Shown one piece after another: positions 1 to 8,307 of a stretch of DNA of 64,000 nt. The notes under the pieces were generated by a model. The model saw only the letters and a program-made list of their open reading frames with translations, had not been told where the DNA came from and made no database searches. The position numbers and the translations under genes are program-made. This DNA comes from Paenibacillus sp. GM2 (GTDB taxonomy: Bacteria > Bacillota > Bacilli > Paenibacillales > Paenibacillaceae). The number at the start of each line of letters is the position of its first letter. The stretch's first letter is position 1. Location of the stretch: assembly GCF_900069005.2 (NCBI RefSeq), contig NZ_LN831279.1, positions 652,804 through 716,803 of the forward strand, in the 5' to 3' direction.

Positions 1-863
1 CCGCGTGGAGTCACACCGCAAAAACGTTCCAGCCCTTCTAATATCCCCGCGAGTTCGCTATCCGCATATGAGTGCGAATGTCCCCCTGTGACCTCATCGT
101 AATAACCTAAAGGAAGGTTTACACCGACACTGGCAAAAATAGAGTCGAGTCCCCACTTCTTATCATTAAAAATTCCGGTACGACGGTCCCAATAATCTCT
201 GAGCAGAACCTTCTTCAAATCACTCGTCTTGCGGCAGCGGTAGCTATTGCTCTGTTTTAGGCTTTCCTGTAGCGAGAGCTCCGCTAATTCTGCGGAATCA
301 TCCGGCAGTTGTCCGCAAACCGCGCAACTCCCAAGCGGCATGACATAATGAATTGTGCTGCTCAAATGATTCAGGTTAATCAAATAGAGATGTTCTTCCG
401 TATTGGCTTTATCCCCCTGCAGCACCTTATCCGTTTCTGCTGCGATAATGTGCGCCATATAACTGGCTCCCGCGTCAGATATTTCCGCTGTATGAGGAGG
501 AATATAATCATCAGATACGAGCCTCATCAGCAAATCCTGAACTTCAGTACGATTGCTTCCCGCCAAAGAGAGCCGTGCTTCTGCGCATTTGAAGCATCCG
601 GGTGTTCCCGGAACTATGAGCGGCCCTATGATTCCTTCTCCCAGGGATACATAGGCACATAACCAGGGAATACCACGTATTCGCAGTATCTGTTCAGCTT
701 CATAAAAATAAGAGGAGCTTTCCTCATCCTTCAGCACCAATACCAGGTCTACAGCGGGGATATCTTCACTAAGGTCTTTTCTTCGCACAGGAGAGAGCCT
801 GGACAGACGCTTGTACACGGCATCGGCAAGTATTCCCTCCCCGATAATAGCGATTGTATTCAA
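1..863 (-). CDS. TOMM (thiazole/oxazole RiPP) cyclodehydratase, YcaO/SagD family, partial
   Basis: The reading frame is open from a TTG start at 863 to the left window edge (about 287 residues), so the C-terminal part lies outside. The TTG overlaps the TGA of the upstream gene and has a GAGGAGG ribosome site, which implies translational coupling. Two CxxC pairs (CFKC near residue 98 and CAVC near 186) fit the zinc site of the leader-binding domain found in fused TOMM cyclodehydratases. The last visible residues, ILEGLERFCGVTPR, match the start of a SagD-type YcaO domain (EALERYxGxTPRG in relatives, from memory). YcaO enzymes use ATP to cyclise Cys, Ser or Thr of a precursor peptide into azolines. 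The precursor and remaining cluster genes should lie to the left. Confidence 0.8.
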   Translation of the reverse strand, partial: MNTIAIIGEGILADAVYKRLSRLSPVRRKDLSEDIPAVDLVLVLKDEESSSYFYEAEQILRIRGIPWLCAYVSLGEGIIGPLIVPGTPGCFKCAEARLSLAGSNRTEVQDLLMRLVSDDYIPPHTAEISDAGASYMAHIIAAETDKVLQGDKANTEEHLYLINLNHLSSTIHYVMPLGSCAVCGQLPDDSAELAELSLQESLKQSNSYRCRKTSDLKKVLLRDYWDRRTGIFNDKKWGLDSIFASVGVNLPLGYYDEVTGGHSHSYADSELAGILEGLERFCGVTPR

Positions 864-2398
864 AGGGATTCCTCCTCTCCAAGAATTACTCCATAGGCTA
901 CAAACGGCCCGTTTCCCCATAAAGAGTCGCTATTCAATTCGTATACCTCAAGCTGCTGATCGCACTGCTTCAGAGTTTCAATGGCTGAAAATATCAAATC
1001 GCTGTAGCTGAGAGGTTCGCCATCAGGAACTGCTATGTTTTGCACTTCACGATCCTTACAAAGCGTAGGAGAAGCCGCAGTTCGCCCGGTTTTGGTTAGT
1101 GCTTTCTGCAGGGATTGGCGAAGGGCAAGCGTAAAGCTAAGATCTACGCTGCCGTACCACGTGGAATCGGAATAGACCCATACTGTTGGAAAACCGAGCA
1201 ACGGCTCACCTACTGCAAGCAGTGTTTCTCCCTCTAAGGTAGCTAAAGCTTGTAGGTAATACTGGCAACGGGCGTCTTCAATTTGCGGACATGCTATACG
1301 CTGAACAACAGTCGGCTTATCGGACAAACTCCGCTTGCCTAACTCTTTAGTTAAACAAGCGCTGACTCCCCGTCCAACGGCCTCAGCTATATCGCAACCT
1401 GCTCCGATGCGGATTCCTTCCTGCTGATGTGGAGATAGACCAGCAAACAGCAGGGGAATGATGCGGGCCGCATAGGCTTCTAGGCCGGCCAATCCTGACT
1501 CTCGTCTGGCCTCTATATGCGTTAGTCCGCTTCGGATAATGGCTGGTAATAGTAGGGCCGGTTCTTTTGACAAAGGGTCTGCAGGCTGAACAAGGCATTG
1601 TGCCAGCGGCAGCTGGATTAGGTCTGCTTCTTCCCAAACATGAAAAATACCTGTTACCGTCGAGGTCAGTTGGTTGAAGGCAGTAAACCATACCTCCGGG
1701 CTTACCTGCTGATGATTTATGCTTAGGTGAAGTTCTATATTTTCCACTGAATGGGCAGCATCATATTCAGATACTAAAGGATGGGGCAGAAAAGAATGCC
1801 AGCTTCCGGTTAACATTATGGGGTCAAGTTGAAAGCATTGATTTCTGTGCTCCCATTCAGGCTTTACCGGAAACTCTTTATACCATTGGACAATAAGACT
1901 CGATAGAACGCCTGCGGCAGCGGTGGATAAGACCTCCTGCGTTTGTTTTTCGGGAAAGACGGATGCATGAATTCTTAGCCAGGCTGACTCCCAGTGTCCG
2001 GCCCCGTCAGAATGCAGCAGCGGCCCTGCCATTCCTACGCCTCTTATTGCGATGGCGGGGAGCATCGGTTTCCTTTCCGCTATACAAGCATGCTGTACAC
2101 TCCGAAGCTCCTCCAATTCGCCATGCTCTGCAACATACAACACAAATCGAAAAGGACGAACGATCGCCCTCCAATCCGGCTCCTGATCCCCTTCTGCAGC
2201 AATCGTATTTAACGCGATTTCGCTCTCACTGCCTTGGGTTTGTTCGTGAAGTTCCTTGAGTTTTTCCAGGTCTGTGTTTTCCTTGTTTGTTACATAAACC
2301 GTGAGCTTGCGCGAATCGGATTCATTCCATAATTCAGCAAGCGAAAGCAAGATTTGGCCGGAACCGATCGCAAGCGCACCTTCCTCCTGAAGAGACAT
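860..2398 (-). CDS. ThiF-like thiazole-containing bacteriocin maturation protein
   Basis: About 512 residues from an ATG preceded by AAGGAG at nine bases; a TTG 21 bases upstream overlaps that ribosome site and is less likely. The N-terminus has a Rossmann-like glycine motif (LAIGSG) followed by alternating strand and helix, resembling the ThiF-like bacteriocin maturation family of Bacillus heterocycloanthracin clusters. Those relatives, as I recall, are about 640 residues and carry some 125 further N-terminal residues (a leader-recognition segment) that are absent here; I see no remnant upstream. It overlaps the YcaO gene by four bases, so the two are one operon. The role is probably docking or partner function in azoline formation; the assignment rests on context plus family resemblance. 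Confidence 0.65.
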   Translation of the reverse strand: MSLQEEGALAIGSGQILLSLAELWNESDSRKLTVYVTNKENTDLEKLKELHEQTQGSESEIALNTIAAEGDQEPDWRAIVRPFRFVLYVAEHGELEELRSVQHACIAERKPMLPAIAIRGVGMAGPLLHSDGAGHWESAWLRIHASVFPEKQTQEVLSTAAAGVLSSLIVQWYKEFPVKPEWEHRNQCFQLDPIMLTGSWHSFLPHPLVSEYDAAHSVENIELHLSINHQQVSPEVWFTAFNQLTSTVTGIFHVWEEADLIQLPLAQCLVQPADPLSKEPALLLPAIIRSGLTHIEARRESGLAGLEAYAARIIPLLFAGLSPHQQEGIRIGAGCDIAEAVGRGVSACLTKELGKRSLSDKPTVVQRIACPQIEDARCQYYLQALATLEGETLLAVGEPLLGFPTVWVYSDSTWYGSVDLSFTLALRQSLQKALTKTGRTAASPTLCKDREVQNIAVPDGEPLSYSDLIFSAIETLKQCDQQLEVYELNSDSLWGNGPFVAYGVILGEEESL

Positions 2399-2753
2399 CC
2401 TGCACATCTCCTTCCCCAACTTTGTAAAGCATCAACTTATTCAAGCAGGTCAAACCCTAGTTCTAACGAACGACAAAATTCATTTTAAAGATATGTGGTC
2501 TGCTGTTTTTCTATGACTTCCTGATCGGATAGCGGAAGGCTCAGTGGGAGGGGCCTGACAACCTTGATCGTTACAACAATAGATCGCTGCTTGGAATTTC
2601 GACATTAGGGACACAAAACTTACGTAGTGCTAACATAAAAAATCAATGATACAATTTCTATAACTTGGTATTCAAGCGGCTGTACTGGACCGGATCAAGG
2701 AAGTTTTGAAATGGCGCAGTGCTTAATAAATTCATTATAAAGGAGCAAATACG
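2399..2753. other. Intergenic region between the TOMM genes and the cysteine hydrolase
   Basis: This 355-base stretch lies between divergent genes and must hold both promoters. I see no cysteine- or serine-rich small reading frame of the kind expected for a TOMM precursor on either strand. A short minus-strand frame ending near 2483 has no start codon. No convincing -35/-10 pair is visible. Confidence 0.5.
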
Positions 2754-3242
2754 ATGAAAATTGGATTTCTAGTCATTGATATGCAAACTATTCATTTGCA
2801 GGGGATTGACAAACAAGTCATAGATAAAGCATGTGAATATATCAATTATGTATCCGACATGTTTCGTTCAAAAGATCAAGTTGTCATTCATATTCAAGAT
2901 ATTGAAGGAATAACAGAGTCAAGTAGGGAGGCATTTAGCATAATTCCGGAAATTCATGTCATGGAAACAGATTTGATTTTAACTAAGGAATATACGAATG
3001 GATTTTGGAAGACAGAGCTGGAACAGATGCTAAAAGAACAAGGCGTTGATTTTTTAATCATTTCAGGGAATGCTGCGGAGTATTGTGTCTTGTCTACTTA
3101 TAACGGAGCTATTGAAAGAGGGTTTAGCACGGTGATCCTGCAAAATGGAATCTTAAGTACCCATAATGATGTTATAACCTCGACGTACAGAGATAGAAAT
3201 ATTATCTCATATCCAGCAATCAAATATTTGCTGAATAAGTGA
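2754..3242 (+). CDS. Isochorismatase-like cysteine hydrolase
   Basis: A 162-residue protein, slightly shorter than typical family members (180-210), with ATG behind AAAGGAG. The family triad is visible: Asp9 in FLVIDMQ, Lys78 in ILTKEY and Cys111 in NAAEYCVLST, followed by the usual cis-peptide/active-site loop. Such enzymes hydrolyse amide, nicotinamide or isochorismate-type substrates; the substrate cannot be read from sequence. It stands alone, with a stem-loop 60 bases after its stop codon and the divergent TOMM operon upstream, so there is no operon context for a more precise role. It is predicted to be cytoplasmic. Confidence 0.85.
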   Translation: MKIGFLVIDMQTIHLQGIDKQVIDKACEYINYVSDMFRSKDQVVIHIQDIEGITESSREAFSIIPEIHVMETDLILTKEYTNGFWKTELEQMLKEQGVDFLIISGNAAEYCVLSTYNGAIERGFSTVILQNGILSTHNDVITSTYRDRNIISYPAIKYLLNK

Positions 3243-3302
3243 GATATGAACTATCTCCCCTAGAATATAGGATGTAGAATAATGGAATATGGTTTAGAGA
3301 CG

Positions 3303-3341
3303 CGAGCCGGCCTGTGATAACTGCTATCATAAGCCGGCTCG
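3303..3341. repeat. Dispersed stem-loop, copy 1 (possible terminator)
   Basis: Nine-base arms CGAGCCGGC/GCCGGCTCG enclose a loop containing GATAA and GCTATC. The core and the TAAATACGGGAAC right flank resemble copy 7 at 33917. It sits between the cysteine hydrolase and the GH44-like gene without a long T-run. Confidence 0.7.
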
Positions 3342-3421
3342 TATTATAAATACGGGAACGATGATGTTAGGTGACATAAATAATCAAAACGGAAGCATTT
3401 CTTGATACGGGGGAGGTTGCT

Positions 3422-4957
3422 ATGAAATCCAGGAAATCATTTATAAAAGTATTAATCACTATCATTGCTTTATGTTTGATGGTTGCAGCCGGGGGAATGA
3501 TTTATTTAAATTACACGATCAAAAAATTCAACGAACTGCCCTACATCAAAAGTATCCCGATCAGCAGCCTGAGCGAAAGGGATAACCATCTCAAATCGAC
3601 TATTCGTGTTGATCCGTCAGTAATATTACATGAAATTAGCCCCTTTATCTATGGAAGCAGCTGGGCGAATTGGATAGATGTTTTGCCGCCAAAAGCTGAA
3701 ATAAAAATGCTTAATACATCGATTGTTAGATTCGGAGGCAATGATTTCAGCAGATTCGATCCAGTCACAGAGACTTTTTATAAGCAGGAAGGCAAACAAC
3801 AGCTAAAGCATCCTATCGGGGAAGCCGCTGCCTGGTTTTCAAGCAATGGATCTCAGGTGATCCTGCAAATCAATATGTTGGGGATTGCGATAGACCCTGT
3901 TACCAAAGAACAGCTTTCGATTTCTTTCCCACAGGATGCGACCGGGTTTATAGAAAACATAAAGCGAGAACATGGAGTGGATATCAAATATGTAAACCTG
4001 GATAATGAACCGTTTATCTGGTCGGACACTCACCGGGATTTGCATCCGGCTCCTACTTCTTATGCTGAATATAGCAATAAATTTATCGCTTATGCAAAAG
4101 CGCTAAAAGAATATGACAAAGATATAATGATCATGGGGCCGGAAAATTGCAATCCTTACTTTTACTATAGAAGCAATTCAAGCGAGGATAAAGAAAACGG
4201 AGTATGGATAGAGTATTTCCTAAAAATATGTCGCGATTACGAGAAGAATAATAATGTCAGGCTGCTGGATATTCTGTCTGTACACAGGTATCCGATTTTT
4301 CGAAAAGCGAATGGCACAGAAGTGATTGCCTCCGACCAGCAAATCCTAAACTCTGCAAAGGACTGGTGGGATGAAACCTATAAAGACCCCATTGATCCTT
4401 ATTACGGGAGCGGCATTATTCCAAAACTGAGAAGGATGATCGATGAAAATTATCCAAATACGAAATTGGCGATTACAGAGTATAATCTGGATTATGATTC
4501 AAACATCAAATACGACCCCGTTATCAGAGCGGTTTGGCTTGCTGATACTTTAGGCATATTTGCACAAACTGGCGTTGATTATGCAAATTATTGGAACTTG
4601 CAGGAGAGTGGCGAACAAGGGCTGATTTCAAACGGTCAACTAACGATCAACAAGGAGACATACGGCGAAAAAAGACCGTCGTTCTACAGCTTTTATTTAA
4701 TGTCAAACTTTTTGAGAGGTTCATTGATAAAAGCAGAAAGCAATAACGAAAATATCAAAGTGTACAGCGCATTGGATCAGGGGAAGGTAAACATTATTGT
4801 TATAAATTCTGATGCTCAGAACGACTATCAGTCCAACATATTGGCTAATGGTCTTCTTGTGGATGGCAAGAGCTATCTTTTTAAGAGCAGGTCTATCACG
4901 GTGTTTGAAGTTAAAAACGAGCAGGTGAATATATATAGCTGTGAATTTTCAGATTAA
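3422..4957 (+). CDS. Membrane-anchored GH44-like glycoside hydrolase
   Basis: A 511-residue protein with an uncleaved-looking N-terminal membrane helix (residues 9-30) after basic residues, then a large extracellular domain. Features of glycoside hydrolase family 44 are visible: a YGSSWANW segment near residue 77, the motif LDNEPFIW with the likely acid/base Glu196 followed by THRDLHP, and ITEYN with the likely nucleophile Glu353. GH44 enzymes are endoglucanases/xyloglucanases on a TIM barrel with a C-terminal beta domain. Secreted relatives often carry binding modules and a cleavable signal; this one has neither, suggesting a role at the cell surface. GGGGGAGG precedes the ATG. A single-gene unit; substrate is uncertain. 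Confidence 0.75.
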   Translation: MKSRKSFIKVLITIIALCLMVAAGGMIYLNYTIKKFNELPYIKSIPISSLSERDNHLKSTIRVDPSVILHEISPFIYGSSWANWIDVLPPKAEIKMLNTSIVRFGGNDFSRFDPVTETFYKQEGKQQLKHPIGEAAAWFSSNGSQVILQINMLGIAIDPVTKEQLSISFPQDATGFIENIKREHGVDIKYVNLDNEPFIWSDTHRDLHPAPTSYAEYSNKFIAYAKALKEYDKDIMIMGPENCNPYFYYRSNSSEDKENGVWIEYFLKICRDYEKNNNVRLLDILSVHRYPIFRKANGTEVIASDQQILNSAKDWWDETYKDPIDPYYGSGIIPKLRRMIDENYPNTKLAITEYNLDYDSNIKYDPVIRAVWLADTLGIFAQTGVDYANYWNLQESGEQGLISNGQLTINKETYGEKRPSFYSFYLMSNFLRGSLIKAESNNENIKVYSALDQGKVNIIVINSDAQNDYQSNILANGLLVDGKSYLFKSRSITVFEVKNEQVNIYSCEFSD

Positions 4958-5063
4958 CAAGAAGCAAAAGAGGATGTAATCAATACTCCATCTGTGATGA
5001 GGCCATTTGAGGCATGCGAAGAGGAAGTACACCATTGATCAATAAAAGGGAGGCAAGATTGGA

Positions 5064-5525
5064 TTGTTTCATTTTATTAGTATAATCATACCTATGGCTA
5101 TATTATTGCCTAATCTGTTTTTTTTCGTGATACCGCCTAGAGATTTACCTGATAATATGGAGGATAAAGAAAGTTTGCTTTTCAAGATGGCTGAAGGTAT
5201 TGGAAGGCTTGGAGTATTCATATCGCCTATCCTTTCACCGATACAGCATGAAGAATACTACGAAGTTCTATCGCTAATTGGAATGTTCATCTTTCTGGTG
5301 CTATATTATATTGGATGGATACGGTACTTTAGGCTGGGCAGGGATTACAAGCAATTGTTCTCACCAATGATTGGAATTCCGGTACCTCTAGCGATTAGCC
5401 CGGTCTTATATTTTATTTGCGCGTCAGTCGTATTGCATTCTCCTTTATTATTGCTCAGTAGTTTGTTATTAGCGATCGGACATATCCCAATTAGCCTGAA
5501 GACTTACCAGCGAGTTAAAAAATAA
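5064..5525 (+). CDS. Small multi-pass membrane protein, unknown function
   Basis: 153 residues from a TTG start with AAGGGAGG eleven bases upstream. Four hydrophobic segments are visible (approximately residues 3-23, 68-90, 100-122 and 125-143), separated by short charged loops such as RYFRLGRDYKQ. I do not recognise the family. It lies 106 bases after the GH44-like gene and just before a GNAT gene, with no terminator seen between them, so cotranscription is possible. The protein should sit in the cytoplasmic membrane. Nothing in the sequence suggests a catalytic role. Confidence 0.7.
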   Translation: MFHFISIIIPMAILLPNLFFFVIPPRDLPDNMEDKESLLFKMAEGIGRLGVFISPILSPIQHEEYYEVLSLIGMFIFLVLYYIGWIRYFRLGRDYKQLFSPMIGIPVPLAISPVLYFICASVVLHSPLLLLSSLLLAIGHIPISLKTYQRVKK

Positions 5526-5550
5526 AGAAATAAGTTAGGGGATTGATCTT

Positions 5551-5970
5551 ATTATTATTAGAGGAGCAAGTAAAACAGACTACCCTCAGCTAAGACAAAT
5601 ATATCTTGAATCACGGCGTCAGAGCTTTCACTGGGCGAAGGCTGATGAGATGACTTTAAATGATTTTGATCAGGATACGATTGAAGAATACGTATTATTG
5701 GCTGAGGAAAATTCACAGATTCTTGGATTCGCATCCTTGTATCTACCTGATCGTTTTATTCATAATTTATTTGTACATCCCGACTTTATCGGCAAAGGGG
5801 TTGGCACTCAGTTAGTTAAGAATGCCATAGAAAAAATGGGTAAGCCAGTAAGGCTAAAGTGTGTATCTGAAAATCATAGAGCATTAATGTTCTATGAGAA
5901 AAGCGGATGGAAAAAGGTCGTTGAAGAAGGAAACCCCGGGGAGGAGTATTGGGTTCTAGTATATGAATGA
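5551..5970 (+). CDS. GNAT N-acetyltransferase with probable ATT start
   Basis: The acetyl-CoA binding core is evident (HNLFVHPDFIGKGVGTQLV, then ENHRALMFYEKSGW). The first ATG at 5650 would remove the N-terminal strand and helix of the fold. The same frame is open upstream to a TAG at 5536 and encodes RGASKTDYPQLRQIYLESR, a typical GNAT N-terminus. No ATG, GTG, TTG or CTG occurs in that extension, but ATT at 5551 follows AGGGGAT by about eight bases and aligns with the usual Met-Ile-Ile-Arg opening. The result is 139 residues, a normal length. Substrate unknown. Its stop overlaps a possible upstream ATG of the DUF4180 gene. Confidence 0.75.
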   Translation: MIIRGASKTDYPQLRQIYLESRRQSFHWAKADEMTLNDFDQDTIEEYVLLAEENSQILGFASLYLPDRFIHNLFVHPDFIGKGVGTQLVKNAIEKMGKPVRLKCVSENHRALMFYEKSGWKKVVEEGNPGEEYWVLVYE

Positions 5971-6037
5971 CAAAATGCTCCTTGAAGAGAGCTTTAGAAG
6001 TCGTGATTTTATGGAAACTAGAGTGAGGGAAATTGAT

Positions 6038-6403
6038 ATGAATATTAGAACAGTCAACGAAAACGGAATTGAAATTGCCATTATCGAAAGTAGTGATATG
6101 TTGATTTATGATACGCAATCAGCTTTGGATCTGATAGCCACCATTAATTATCAAACAGGAGCAGCCCGGTTTATTCTGAGCAAATCAGCGCTGGATGAGA
6201 AATTTTTCGACTTGAAAACAGGCCTTGCAGGAGAGGTTCTGCAGAAATTTATCAATTATCAGGCTAAAGCTGCCATCATAGGTGATTTCACCATCTATCC
6301 AAGTAAAAGTCTTAGGGATTTCATATATGAGAGTAATCATGGAAAGAACATTTTCTTCTTACCTGATGAACAGCAGGCCATTGATAGACTAAGCCAGATA
6401 TAG
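6038..6403 (+). CDS. DUF4180 family protein
   Basis: 121 residues from the ATG that follows GTGAGGGAAATTGAT; an upstream in-frame ATG at 5963 overlaps the GNAT gene and lacks a good ribosome site. The pattern SSDMLIYDTQSALDLIATI, ILSKSALDEKFFDLKTGLAGE, and IIGDF followed by SLRDFIYESNHGKNIFF is typical of DUF4180, a family of small soluble proteins of unknown function. It lies immediately after the GNAT gene and probably shares its transcript. A stem-loop of the dispersed repeat family follows the stop codon and may end transcription. No catalytic residues can be named. Confidence 0.8.
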   Translation: MNIRTVNENGIEIAIIESSDMLIYDTQSALDLIATINYQTGAARFILSKSALDEKFFDLKTGLAGEVLQKFINYQAKAAIIGDFTIYPSKSLRDFIYESNHGKNIFFLPDEQQAIDRLSQI

Positions 6404-6426
6404 GTTATGTAATCATGACAGAAGCT

Positions 6427-6485
6427 CGGACAACAAACGACTCAGCCTAAGATGAGAGCAATCAAAAGGCTGGGTCATTTTTTGT
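6427..6485. repeat. Dispersed stem-loop, copy 2 (terminator-like)
   Basis: Arms at 6439-6448 (GACTCAGCCT) and 6467-6476 (AGGCTGGGTC) pair over ten bases with one G-T, around a loop with GATGAGAGCAATC. A run of T follows. The left flank CTCGGACAACAAACGA is shared with other copies in this window. Confidence 0.8.
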
Positions 6486-6683
6486 GAAAATTCAAATATT
6501 TCCGGAGAGCTTAGAGTGCTGAATGAGAGACAGAATCTTCGATGAACATGGAAGAAAGAACAAGGGGATAGAGCTTCAACTTTGAACGGGGGAAATGAAA
6601 GCAAGATGGGAAGAGGTGCTGGGGAAATTGAGGCATATTTAGCTTTCAGGCCCCTGATTATTATAAGAAATAATTTTTGCGCC

Positions 6684-7028
6684 TTATTTTCTTAACTTAC
6701 CGGGTAATGGTATATGCTTTATGGACTCAATGGGATGATACAGCAGCATCCATGGACCTGAGAAGCGCATGACTTTCTTAATTCGGTGACGATAATCCGG
6801 CTTATAGCAATGGATTGGGCACTTTGCGCAAGCGGTCTTATTTTCACCAAATTGGCAGAGGGACAGCCTTTTCATAGCATAATGATTTAAGTCCTGGCAT
6901 TCCTCGCATAACTCTTCATAATGATGTTTTTTCATACAATATAGACGAATCATTTTCGAAACAATTTCTTTCTCTTTCTGAATTTTGGGACCCGTATTCA
7001 GTTGTCGTTGTTTTGCTTCTGTAATCAT
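6684..7028 (-). CDS. YgbA-like nitrous-oxide-stimulated promoter family protein
   Basis: 114 residues from an ATG preceded by AGAGG at nine bases. The family signature is complete: KMIRLYCMKKHHYEELCEEC, then YAMKRLSLC, CAKCPIHCYKPDYR and VMRFSGPWML. Six conserved cysteines and several histidines suggest metal or iron-sulphur binding, but the biochemical function of the family is unknown; its name comes from induction under nitrosative conditions in enterobacteria. It is a single gene between a plus-strand stem-loop and a divergent plus-strand gene. Cytoplasmic. Confidence 0.85.
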   Translation of the reverse strand: MITEAKQRQLNTGPKIQKEKEIVSKMIRLYCMKKHHYEELCEECQDLNHYAMKRLSLCQFGENKTACAKCPIHCYKPDYRHRIKKVMRFSGPWMLLYHPIESIKHIPLPGKLRK

Positions 7029-7366
7029 GGAAGTAGACCTCTTTTCGATGTGTAAAAAATAAAGTATATGAAGCATCAGCCATATCATCTAATTCTCTAA
7101 TATGCCGTCTTTTGCCTGCTTCCATTCATCTGAAAATAGAAGAAATGATAAAATATCAATGATATTTTTGATCATGACACAGAAAACCTCGTGTAAGCCA
7201 TATCAATATATTTTAATCACATTTGGGATTAGTGAAATACTTTAAAGCTCCAACACCCATGGTTAATCAAAGCAAGGAAAGTGCTTTTGGAAGCTTAAGC
7301 GGAATGGCATAAGGCAAGGTGAGCTTGATGGGGGACCGGAGATTGCTGCAAAAAGGAGAGGATTTA

Positions 7367-7852
7367 TTGAAGAAGCTGCGCTTACGGTATCTTGTATTAT
7401 TAATAATTATCAGTATCTGCATCTTCGAAGTATTCCGTTTTTTTTATCCAGTAAGAATCCAACAAATCATCTCTCAAGAGAATATGGATAAGATATATAT
7501 TAGTTATTTGGCAGAAGGAAAAACGACAGCTTACTTAGTGCAAATGAATCATAAGAGTCAGATTTCTGAAATGATGAATATCCTGGATTCGGTTTCATAC
7601 ACTCGTGGCATTAGAAGTGCTTACTATGGCACCTACAGGAACTGCTTATATATGACGATTGTTAATCGGGATTTAAGCAGCTACTCTATAAATATTTCTG
7701 AAGATGGAAAGCTTGTATCTCCCAAAAGGTTATTTCAAGCAAGAGGAAGTTTTGAGAGCCATTTTAATGACCTGGTTGAATGGATGGAAAAGTATGGAGC
7801 GATACAGCCTATCGAGAGATTTGATGCCAATCCGAGTCCGGATACGATATAG
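7367..7852 (+). CDS. Hypothetical single-pass membrane protein
   Basis: About 161 residues from a TTG following AAAAGGAGAGG; in-frame starts at 7319 and 7328 are possible but have weaker ribosome sites. One hydrophobic helix (LVLLIIISICIFEVFRFF) close to the N-terminus is followed by an extracytoplasmic domain of mixed strand and helix. I do not recognise a family. The gene lies alone before a VOC-domain gene 100 bases downstream. Low G+C relative to the operon that follows fits a locally acquired or fast-evolving gene, but that is only inference. Confidence 0.6.
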   Translation: MKKLRLRYLVLLIIISICIFEVFRFFYPVRIQQIISQENMDKIYISYLAEGKTTAYLVQMNHKSQISEMMNILDSVSYTRGIRSAYYGTYRNCLYMTIVNRDLSSYSINISEDGKLVSPKRLFQARGSFESHFNDLVEWMEKYGAIQPIERFDANPSPDTI

Positions 7853-7953
7853 GATGAGGTAGCAGACGACATATAGAATGGAACGAGTTTATTTAGAAAT
7901 AATAGATAAGATAAGATAAGTAGAGAGCAAAAGAAGAAGGGAGACCGTATGAA

Positions 7954-8307
7954 ATGAAGGTAAAACGAATCGTGACCAATATTCAGACGAAAGATATAGA
8001 GCTGGCTAAAAAATTCTATCAAGAAGTTTTGGGGCTCGACCTATTGATGGACCATGGATGGATAGCAACCTATGGCTCAAAGGATCGGATGGACATTCAA
8101 ATCAGCTTTGCGTCCCAAGGGGGTTCCGAGACGAACACGCCGGATTTATCCATAGAGGTTGATGACATCGACGAGGCCTATGCGCGAATGAAGGATGCAG
8201 GATTCAATATTGAATACGGGCCGGTAGATGAACCATGGGGTGTACGAAGATTTTACGTCCGAGACCCATATCACAACCTGGTTAATATACTTGCCCATAG
8301 AGAATAA
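7954..8307 (+). CDS. VOC (glyoxalase/bleomycin-resistance superfamily) protein
   Basis: 117 residues forming one complete pair of beta-alpha-beta-beta-beta modules: TNIQTKDIELAKKFYQEVLG at the start and VDDIDEAYARMKDAGF with VRRFYVRDPYHNLVNIL at the end. The His and Glu metal ligands of glyoxalases are not clearly conserved at the first position, so it may be a binding protein rather than a lyase. Family members include antibiotic-binding proteins, dioxygenases and uncharacterised enzymes. An upstream GGGAG site precedes the ATG. It is monocistronic as far as can be seen. Confidence 0.85.
   Translation: MKVKRIVTNIQTKDIELAKKFYQEVLGLDLLMDHGWIATYGSKDRMDIQISFASQGGSETNTPDLSIEVDDIDEAYARMKDAGFNIEYGPVDEPWGVRRFYVRDPYHNLVNILAHRE

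Noticed and set aside
309..662. Plus-strand frame of 117 codons opposite the YcaO gene
   Set aside because: It lies entirely antisense to a reading frame with clear YcaO features and has no ribosome site or family resemblance.
2483..2603. Short minus-strand frame upstream of the ThiF-like gene, considered as TOMM precursor
   Set aside because: It has no start codon and hardly any Cys, Ser or Thr clustering in its C-terminus.
7904..7923. GATAA tandem triplet before the VOC gene
   Set aside because: Three copies of a five-base word can arise by chance in AT-rich DNA; no function suggested.
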